Source: Chrysochromulina tobinii | Taxonomy: Eukaryota; Haptophyta; Prymnesiales; Chrysochromulinaceae | Assembly: GCA_001275005.1 (NCBI GenBank) | Contig: JWZX01003192.1 | Location: 1-19,860 of the forward strand | Direction: 5' to 3' | DNA: 19,860 nt | In this document: positions 14,042-19,860 of the stretch, piece after piece | How the letters are laid out: each line of letters begins with the position of its first letter | Numbering within the stretch: position 1 is the stretch's first letter | Made by a program: the position numbers and the translations under genes | Notes under the pieces: generated by a model | The model's input: the letters and a program-made list of their open reading frames with translations, nothing else | What the model was told of the DNA's origin: nothing | Database searches by the model: none

Positions 14042-16197
14042 TTCGGGCTCGACGCCGCGCCGCCGCCATGGCGCAGGGCAAGCGTGTGGGCCATGTGGCG
14101 CAGGTATACGAAGAGCCCCTCAGAGATCTCCACCTCGTCCGTGAGCAGCACCATCCAGTCCTCGAACTGCTCAGCACGGCGCTCGGTAACGGTCGGCGAC
14201 CACGACTCGAGACGGTCGACGACAGCTCGACGGCTTGCCGAGCACTCTGACGCAGCGCCACGGTCGATGCGCACACGCACCTGCTTGGCGGGCGGCGGCC
14301 ATGACCATCCCTCACGAGCAAACTTAGCGGTCGCTTCGGGAGTCTCGACATCCAGGAGCAAGCGCACGTCCACCACGCCATGCGGAGTCCACTTCTGAGA
14401 AGCCAGTGCGCGCACCGCCTGCTTGTGCGCCGGCGGCCTCCCACCGAGCTCATGCGCGATGGCGGCGAGGGGTGCGCGCAGGACGGATTGATAGAGCGAT
14501 TCGAGGGCCGAAGGCGCCGACGAGACGAGAACGTTTAGGAAGAGGCGCGAGGCGCCCCATGCGCCCAACTCGGCGCTTTCGCACAGAGAGCCGACGCTTC
14601 GAACGACCCACGAGGGCGCCGTGCTGGGCAGCGCGAGCACCGGTGGCCCTCCAGCCCGGTCGAGCGTCATGGCGGCCCTGGATGCGGGCGCGTCAGCATC
14701 CACCAGCGTGATCACGACGTCCGGCCGCAGGGTGCGAAGCATCTGCGCGAGATCGGTGGTGGCCTCGGCGAGCAGCCTAGAGGCTCGGATGGCGCCCGTC
14801 TCCTCGCCCCGAGCGTCGCGCCTCCGCGTGAGCTCGCGGTCGAGATTGGACCTCCGCGTGAGCTCGCGGTCGAGATTGGACCTCCACGTGAGCTCGCGAC
14901 CGAGCTTCATGTCGAGCACACGCAGCCGACGCTCCGTGCATGCTTCCGCTCGCAACCCGAGGAGTGGCACGATCTCAGAGCACTCGCCTCGCACGCCTCC
15001 GCTCAGCGCCAGCGCCACCGTCGCGAGAGCGCGAGATTGCATCTCGATGAGTAACGGTCGGAGCGCGAGGGCGTGCTCACGTCCATCCACAACGAGCAGT
15101 GCATTCACACCGAACGGTGCATTCACACGACCGAGAGGCGAGGGCGTCGACGGCTCTTCGGCCCAGCGGAGCGTGCCGCCGCCCTGCACGCCGGCCCACC
15201 AGACGGCGTCGCGCAGCTCAATCGTCGCGCGCCCACCAGTTGAGTAACGGTTATACGCGAGCGTGTGGTCCGTATCCCCGGACCGTGCGCGCGTCGCGTC
15301 CGTCCGGTCGATCGGTAGGACGTACGAGCGAACGCCGGCGTGCGTGCGCAGCATGTGGGACAGATGGAAGTCCTCGGCCGTTGCAAATGTGTGCGGCGAC
15401 TCGCGGAAGAGCAACCGTACCCATGCGGTGCGTACGAACCAGAGCGAGCAAAGGTAGTCCACCTCGACCATCTGCTCGACCTCGAGATCGTATGCGAGAT
15501 CGGGGAGGTACAAGCCCCCCGAGTCATTGATGAGCGAACGGTAGGAGCTCAGCTGGAGCGAGGGTGGCGGCTGTGGCCGTGGCAAGAGCCAGCCGATCGA
15601 GCCGAGCGCGGCGCGGCGGCCGTGTACGGTGCCCGCGACGTGCAGCAGAGTTGCGACAAACGCGCGCCCAGGGATCATGTCGTCGTCGAGGACAAGCACG
15701 AAGCGCGTGGGCGCACCAAGGGCGAGCTGAAACCGGCCAAAGTATTTGAAGTTGTGCTCAGACTCGAAGATGGCGATGCGCGAGTCGTTGTACGCCAGCG
15801 CCGCTTTGCGAGCCGCCGCAGTCATTGGCGACGCAAAGAAGCAAATCCAGATGTGCGCCACTGGCATCGTCTGAAAGAGCAGCGAGTCCAGCTGCCGGCA
15901 GAGAGTGTGGCGCATCCAATGATTGAGGATCACGGTGACCGAGGCATAAGGAGAAGGCTCCTGGCGGCCTGAGAGAAGTGGCGCACTCAGCAGCTGCTGC
16001 AAGGTCGGCGCGCCACGAGAGACTCGACGGCGGTACGCAGCCTGCCTCGCTGTGCGCCGCGCCGCCGGCATGTGCTCCTGTGCGGGTGATGGTCCCTCAC
16101 TCGTGCACGCAGAGCTCGAGTGCGGATCGAGCACTCCCAACATGACGACGGACCTCCCTGCGTTCACAATGATGCTCGCTTTTGAAACCCTTCTCAA
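13789..16197 (-). CDS. Multi-domain glycosyltransferase (two GT-A/GT2-like domains), frameshifted near its C-terminus
   Basis: The uninterrupted frame is 802 residues. A first GT-A-like domain (about 84-330) starts 'YASVTVILNHW', has the metal-binding triad 'VLVLDDDMIPG' (Asp171-173) and a downstream 'ATAEDFHLS' acid motif. A middle region (365-530) contains 'LLVVDGREHALALRPLL' and 'RPDVVITLVDADAP', which may be a decayed or GT-B-like Rossmann unit. A second GT2-like domain begins about 550 ('RLFLNVLVSSAPSALESLYQSVLRAP') and continues through 'DVRLLLDVETPEATAKF' and 'WMVLLTDEVEIS' (679-692), recalling the 'LLLEDDVEVSP' motif of Arabidopsis At5g60700-type proteins. Similarity ends near residue 719; residues after that are chance translation and the true tail lies in another frame. 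A 30-bp minisatellite sits at residues 430-459. The N-terminus has only a weak hydrophobic segment, so Golgi anchoring is unproven. Donor and acceptor are unknown. Confidence 0.8.
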   Translation of the reverse strand: MRRVSKASIIVNAGRSVVMLGVLDPHSSSACTSEGPSPAQEHMPAARRTARQAAYRRRVSRGAPTLQQLLSAPLLSGRQEPSPYASVTVILNHWMRHTLCRQLDSLLFQTMPVAHIWICFFASPMTAAARKAALAYNDSRIAIFESEHNFKYFGRFQLALGAPTRFVLVLDDDMIPGRAFVATLLHVAGTVHGRRAALGSIGWLLPRPQPPPSLQLSSYRSLINDSGGLYLPDLAYDLEVEQMVEVDYLCSLWFVRTAWVRLLFRESPHTFATAEDFHLSHMLRTHAGVRSYVLPIDRTDATRARSGDTDHTLAYNRYSTGGRATIELRDAVWWAGVQGGGTLRWAEEPSTPSPLGRVNAPFGVNALLVVDGREHALALRPLLIEMQSRALATVALALSGGVRGECSEIVPLLGLRAEACTERRLRVLDMKLGRELTWRSNLDRELTRRSNLDRELTRRRDARGEETGAIRASRLLAEATTDLAQMLRTLRPDVVITLVDADAPASRAAMTLDRAGGPPVLALPSTAPSWVVRSVGSLCESAELGAWGASRLFLNVLVSSAPSALESLYQSVLRAPLAAIAHELGGRPPAHKQAVRALASQKWTPHGVVDVRLLLDVETPEATAKFAREGWSWPPPAKQVRVRIDRGAASECSASRRAVVDRLESWSPTVTERRAEQFEDWMVLLTDEVEISEGLFVYLRHMAHTLALRHGGGAASSPKLLASPLALRNVARRQTRPSLSLHVQRSLHADPWRSPRPAVPRMVRAHGASCDGTRQWRQRATPTAAIALQSRPQAGIRCRGAS
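14821..14910 (-). repeat. Three 30-bp tandem repeats in the glycosyltransferase gene
   Basis: Units at 14821-14850 and 14851-14880 are identical; that at 14881-14910 is diverged, mostly at its end. Each encodes the ten-residue unit RELTRRSNLD or a variant, in the linker before the second catalytic domain. Confidence 0.9.
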
Positions 16198-16345
16198 CCA
16201 TGAATCGAACGGTATTCTGAACCGGAATCGGACTCACGTTCTTCAATCAATTCGCGCAAAACTTGAAAGAACGTTTGGGATTTGAGAGAGAGGGAGAGGG
16301 CCGTCATCGCTCTCCCTCGAGGCCAATAGTCGCCGGAGAAGAGCA
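16198..16345. promoter_or_regulatory. Divergent promoter of the glycosyltransferase and SPRY-like genes
   Basis: Only 148 bp separate the two start codons. It contains an imperfect inverted repeat ACGTTCTTCAA (16236-16246) / TTGAAAGAACGT (16263-16274). It also holds a 9-bp stem GAGGGAGAG (16290-16298) / CTCTCCCTC (16310-16318) with an 11-base loop, which would fall in the SPRY gene leader. No TATA box is evident. Confidence 0.5.
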
Positions 16346-17299
16346 ATGACGGCTCGAACGGACATTAGGCTACGCTGCGAGGAGGCTGGCATCGTTGAGT
16401 TCCGCCTGGATAAAAAGAAACGCGGCTATGCGGCCACTATTGGCCTCTTGAAGCCGGATGAAACCAACCGCTCGTTCTTCCTTGGCCGGCACCTCGGCGA
16501 AATGGGGCTCTCATCTGCGGGGACCTTCTGGTTGGACGGCAACGTTTATTGTCGACTGCCACGCTTCGATATCGATGACATCGTAAGCATCGAATGGCGG
16601 CCGGCCATGAGGGAGGATCGGCCGGCCGGCAAGCTCACATTCCGTGTCAACGGAGCACGGGCTTTTGAGATCTCTGAGAGAGAGTACAAGGGCACATTTG
16701 AAGGGTGGATCGTTGCGCTGACTGGTTGGTGGACGCTCCTTAGGGTGCGTAAAGAACCTTCTGACGCGATTCCTTTGCGCGAGACGGATTTTTTGAGTCC
16801 GGCGCAGAGGAATGCGATGGAGGCCTCGTCAGCCGGTGCCAAGTTGAATGAGTTCGACAAAGACGGTGATTCGGACGAGCTTGTGGACATGATGGCCGCG
16901 GCCGCCTCGGACGGCTGGAGTACACCGCGGGCGATGGAGGCGCGGGACGACGACGAGAAGTCGACATGGTCGCTGGGCGTCGCGACCGGCTCGCCGCAGC
17001 CGAGGCTTGGAGCTGGCATTGAGGCCCTGAACGAGGAGGACGATTCTTTCCAGGCAAGTAGACCCCCGACGTCCCGGAAAGCGAGCGTGTCGTTCAGCGC
17101 CGCATCATTGCAGCCCGTACAGCGCAGTCTAACGCCTCACCTCACGTCCAAATCCGGTGAACGCGTGAGTGTGAACGCTGTTAAGTTCCAGCAGGCCGCG
17201 GCAGGGCTGACCTTTGCGAACCTAGGGCGACGCTTCCAGCGCAGGCAGAAAGCTCCAGCACAGCCTCGAGTTCCAGATCCAGGAGATTGGATAGTCTGA
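16346..17299 (+). CDS. SPRY-like domain protein with disordered C-terminal half
   Basis: The 317-residue product has a beta-rich N-terminal half (about 14-135) with SPRY/B30.2-like features: 'GYAATIGLL', a 'FWLDGNVYCRLPRFDIDDIVSIEW' strand pair, and the hallmark 'GKLTFRVNG' followed by 'FEGWIVALTGWW'. SPRY domains are protein-interaction modules; nothing here shows the partner. The domain is near the protein start, so the first strands may be missing or an upstream exon may exist. The C-terminal half (about 150-317) is Ser/Ala/Pro/Asp-rich and probably disordered. It includes an acidic 'FDKDGDSDELVD' stretch that looks like an EF-hand loop but lacks the Glu at position 12, and a basic end (FANLGRRFQRRQK). 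Met at 16346 is the first start after the divergent promoter. The assignment is by eye and moderate. Confidence 0.65.
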   Translation: MTARTDIRLRCEEAGIVEFRLDKKKRGYAATIGLLKPDETNRSFFLGRHLGEMGLSSAGTFWLDGNVYCRLPRFDIDDIVSIEWRPAMREDRPAGKLTFRVNGARAFEISEREYKGTFEGWIVALTGWWTLLRVRKEPSDAIPLRETDFLSPAQRNAMEASSAGAKLNEFDKDGDSDELVDMMAAAASDGWSTPRAMEARDDDEKSTWSLGVATGSPQPRLGAGIEALNEEDDSFQASRPPTSRKASVSFSAASLQPVQRSLTPHLTSKSGERVSVNAVKFQQAAAGLTFANLGRRFQRRQKAPAQPRVPDPGDWIV

Positions 17300-17827
17300 A
17301 CTCTGGATTGAGGATTCTGGCGATACTGCTGTACGCAGATTTCTGAGTTTAGCTTTAGGGACGGCGCGCGGGCCTGCATGCGCGTGGCGGTGGCGTCCTC
17401 GGCGGTGCGCACCGTTACTTTGGGCTGACTGCTGAGTGCTGTTTGGCTACCCAGCTTCCCAGGGCGGCCGGCTCTATAATGTATCAAACTATCGATATGT
17501 AGACAGTGCATATAAAATCCAGACGTATACGCGCGCGACTCACTTTCGTGAGTGTGTCTTCGTCTGTCCGACGCGTCCGCCCCCGCCGCCCGCGGTGGCT
17601 CGCAGGGTCGGATCTGCACCGGCTCGACTCGCTCTCATACTACCGAGTGAGGAACAACCCGCCCGGCGGCGCGCTCGCCTCTCACGCCGTGTCACTCGAA
17701 TCACGCCGTGGGTTCCACAGCATTATCGTGCGCTCGTGTAGCGCTCGTGTGTCGGTATAGCTCTCACGAGCCTCGGGCCGGCGTTACCGCAGGAGCGGGC
17801 AGCGGTTCCCCGCCATCCAGCAGACAT
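17300..17827. other. Convergent intergenic region, no gene seen
   Basis: The two flanking genes end here. A less GC-rich part (17470-17525) includes TATAATG and CATATAAAATCC sequences that look TATA-like, but no gene follows on either strand. A C/G-rich tract (17570-17600) and short direct repeats of TCACGCCGTG (near 17681 and 17701) are the only other structure. Confidence 0.5.
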
Positions 17828-18129
17828 TCAGAGCGATTTCGAGCACCATCCCTGCGTCATCAACATGAGGAGAGCCTGCGCAGCAGTGTCTGTCGTCTTA
17901 TGTAGCGAGATGGGCACCGTGATGGGCGTCGTGTTGGGCGTCGTGGTGGGCGTCGTGTTGGGCATCTCCTCCTCGAGCTGAAGGGGCTGGTCGAGGGTCC
18001 AGTGCTGCTCAATCAGGCAATAGGGCTCCATTAGGGTGCCCTTTGGTGGTTTCATGTCTGTTAGTGAAAGGGGTCGCGCCGATGACGGTGCGGGCACGTA
18101 CACGTTCATGGCGGTCGCATCCCTGGCTA

Positions 18130-18173
<44 letters not shown>

Positions 18174-19843
18174 GGCTGCGGCTGCTGCTGCGGCTGCTGC
18201 GGCTGCTGCTGCTGCGGCTGCTGCTGCTGCGGCTGCGGCTGCTGCTGCTGCTGCTGCTGCGGCTGCTGCTGCGGCTGCGGCTGCGGCTGCTGCGGCAGCG
18301 GCTGCTGCGGCTGCTGCGGCTGCTGCTGCGGCTGCTGCGGCTGCTGCGGTGCCGCTAAAGCCCATTGCGCGGGCACGGCGGGCACTTGCTCAGGCTGGGG
18401 CTGCTGCATCATGCCCGCGTGAGGGCCGTAGGCTCCCACCGGCGGCGGCCCATACGGGCGTAGGGTGGCCTCAGCCTTAGGGTAGCCGGGCGGCGGCGGG
18501 CGCTGTCCCGGTGGGCCCATCGGTCCTTGCGGCGCTGTCGCGGGCGCTGGTCGTGGTCGCCAGCCCGGCAAGCCCGGCGCTGTCGTGGGCGGGGGTTTGG
18601 TCGGGAACGGCGGGATCGGCTCATCTGATGGTGGCCGCCAGTTCGGCAAGCCCGGCGGGGGTTTGGCCGAAGACAGTTGGGGCGGCCCATGCATCGAGTA
18701 CCCGGGAGGCGGCGGTAAGTAGCTAGAGGAGCCGGTGACAGGTGCATACGAGTAGACGCCGGGCGGCGCCGTCGCGGGCGCGTCGGTGACAGGTGCATAC
18801 GGGTAGACGCCGGGCGGCGCCGTCGCGGGCGCGTACGTGTACCCGGGCGGCGGGTGGGTCGGAGGGGGGGGCACCGGCACCCCGTACGACGAAGGCATGC
18901 AGCCTGCCATGTGCTGCGGGGGCATGGCATGCGGTGCCATTGCATGCGGGGGGGCGTGGTGATGCGCCGGTCCCGTCGGCGCTGATGGCCCCCAGCCGCT
19001 CGGCGCGCCGCCGTGAGCGCCGGGGTGCATGCCCCCTGCCGGCGGAGCGCCCGAGACGACGCCCATCGCCCCCCTCTCGTCCATAGCCTGGGAGACGTCT
19101 GGAGCGTTACATGGACCTGGGACGCGCATGGGCACCAGATGCGACGCGGCGGCGAGGGCGGCGGCGTGGGCGGCAGCGTGGGTGGCGGCGGCATGGGCGG
19201 CAGCGATGACGGCGGTGACGGGCGCCATGTTGGGCGCCATGTTGGGCGCCATGTTGGGCGCCATCGGCATCGACATGCGCTCCATATCTGGAGGCGTCGT
19301 CGGAGGGGCCGGCGCAGCCGCAGCGCCGCCATCGCCCCAGTAGCCGCCCGCGACGGCGCTGGGGGGTGGCACCGGCCTCGGTGCAAAGTTGACGGCGGTG
19401 GCGGCGGAGGCGAGTACGTCGAAGTTACCCTCCTCCACCTCCTCCTCGCCCTTGGCCCACGCCGGCGGTAAGCCTCCCGAACCATTCCAATCGTCGGGCG
19501 GGAATGGAGGCGCGGAGCCACACCGCTCTTGGTGGTCGTCGCGCAGCATGCTCGAGAGGGCGCGCAGCTCCTCGAGCATGCGTGTCTCGTTCATCTCGAG
19601 CTGCTCGATTGCTTCTCGAATGGAGTCACCCCACTCGTCGAGGAGCTCGATCGCGTTCTCGCCGATGTTGCGCAGCTTGGGCAGCAGCTCGAGGAGCGTC
19701 TCCGCGCCCGCGCTGAGCTGCAGCGGGTGCGCCGGCCGCCCCACCCGTCGATAGAGTTGCCACATGAGCGTGTACACCGCGGGCGGCTGCCACGACAGCT
19801 GCGATTCGATCTCCTGGATGGCTCGGTGCAGCGAGCGTCGCAT
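17828..19843 (-). CDS. Pro/Gln-rich low-complexity protein with polyglutamine tract, possibly 5'-incomplete
   Basis: The 671-residue frame begins with a helical, Leu/Glu-rich N-terminus (about 1-105, e.g. 'ETLLELLPKLRNIGENAIELL' region, with coiled-coil potential at 70-100). A long disordered section follows, rich in Pro, Ala, Gly, Tyr and Met, with 'PPPGY.YAP', 'PPGLP.WRP' and (NMAP)n repeats. Next comes a Gln/Pro tract (about 497-573) ending in 14 consecutive glutamines. The C-terminal 100 residues include 'MKPPKGTLMEPYCLIEQHW' and TTPNTTP repeats. This composition suits a transcription co-regulator, an RNA-granule or a scaffold protein; I recognise no catalytic domain. The frame stays open upstream of Met 19843 to the window edge, so the true start may lie outside. 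The Gln frame is preferred over alanine or cysteine frames of the same repeat because it alone continues into non-repetitive coding sequence on both sides. Confidence 0.72.
17912..17959 (-). repeat. Four 12-bp repeats encoding TTPNTTP-type sequence
   Basis: GGGCGTCGTGTT-type units occur at 17912 (diverged), 17924, 17936 and 17948. They encode the Thr/Pro-rich repeat near the C-terminus of the Pro/Gln-rich protein. Confidence 0.8.
18131..18350 (-). repeat. CAG/CTG trinucleotide tract with pure (CAG)14 core
   Basis: On the plus strand, 14 uninterrupted CTG units run from 18131 to 18172. They are followed by CTG units interrupted by CGG-containing triplets to about 18350. The coding strand gives a 14-residue polyglutamine run, then Gln interrupted by Pro (CCG). 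Uninterrupted CAG of this length is slippage-prone. Confidence 0.93.
18733..18834 (-). repeat. Two 51-bp tandem repeats in the Pro/Gln-rich gene
   Basis: Units at 18733-18783 and 18784-18834 differ at one base and each encodes a 17-residue unit of the APATAPPGVY(P/S)YAPVT type. The near-identity implies a recent duplication. Confidence 0.9.
19224..19259 (-). repeat. Three 12-bp repeats encoding (NMAP)3
   Basis: Three exact copies of GCCATGTTGGGC encode consecutive Asn-Met-Ala-Pro units in the Pro/Gln-rich protein. Confidence 0.88.
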
Positions 19844-19860
19844 CGGGTCCTCGAGGCGGG

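Noticed and set aside
16850-16900. EF-hand-like acidic stretch FDKDGDSDELVD in the SPRY-like protein
   Set aside because: The loop lacks the Gly at position 6 and the acidic residue at position 12, and there is no flanking helix pair.
17470-17525. TATAATG and TATAAAA sequences as promoters
   Set aside because: They lie between convergent genes and no coding region follows in either direction.
18009-18480. Long poly-alanine, poly-cysteine/glycine and similar frames across the CTG tract
   Set aside because: These are other-frame readings of the same trinucleotide repeat. Only the glutamine frame joins non-repetitive coding sequence on both sides.

Overview
The window reads as nuclear DNA of a GC-rich, gene-dense, flagellated unicellular eukaryote, most likely an alga. 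A haptophyte-like genome would fit, but no marker fixes the lineage. The eukaryotic signs are an axonemal inner-arm dynein intermediate chain, an F-box protein, a SPRY-like domain, ARM repeats, Sel1 repeats joined to a U-box start, a polyglutamine tract, and long low-complexity proteins. There are no Shine-Dalgarno-type operons. Most genes appear as single uninterrupted reading frames, so introns are rare or absent here. I recognise no rRNA or tRNA gene, CRISPR array or autonomous transposon.

Layout: (1) 267-4482 holds a divergent pair of flagellar-type genes, a coiled-coil/ARM protein (minus) and a DNAI4/IC138-type dynein intermediate chain (plus), sharing a 280-bp promoter. (2) 5039-8311/8542 (minus) encodes a pentameric ligand-gated ion channel without Cys-loop cysteines and with about 530 residues after the fourth membrane helix. 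(3) 8877-10412 (minus) is a 12-helix major-facilitator-type transporter, with a 62/72-bp tandem duplication just beyond its stop codon. (4) 10500-11540 (minus) is an F-box protein with a CxxC pair. (5) 11541-12524 is a relatively AT-rich, gene-free stretch with a perfect 27-bp inverted repeat around three 13-bp repeats, a 16-bp palindrome and two adjacent hairpins. (6) 12525-13319 (plus) is a Sel1-repeat/coiled-coil reading frame ending in a broken U-box. (7) 13664-16197 (minus) is a two- or three-domain glycosyltransferase whose conserved C-terminus lies in another frame. (8) 16346-17299 (plus) is a SPRY-like protein, divergent from the glycosyltransferase. (9) 17828 to at least 19843 (minus) is a Pro/Gln-rich protein with a pure (CAG)14 tract, possibly 5'-incomplete.

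Only the first two genes make an obvious functional unit: both look like flagellar axoneme components and they share a promoter region. The other genes are unrelated neighbours. In-frame coding minisatellites (units of 9, 12, 30, 51 and 108 bp) recur in five genes, suggesting that replication slippage or unequal exchange actively shapes proteins at this locus. The features most worth following are the channel architecture, the inverted-repeat element at 11958-12044 and the glycosyltransferase frameshift.
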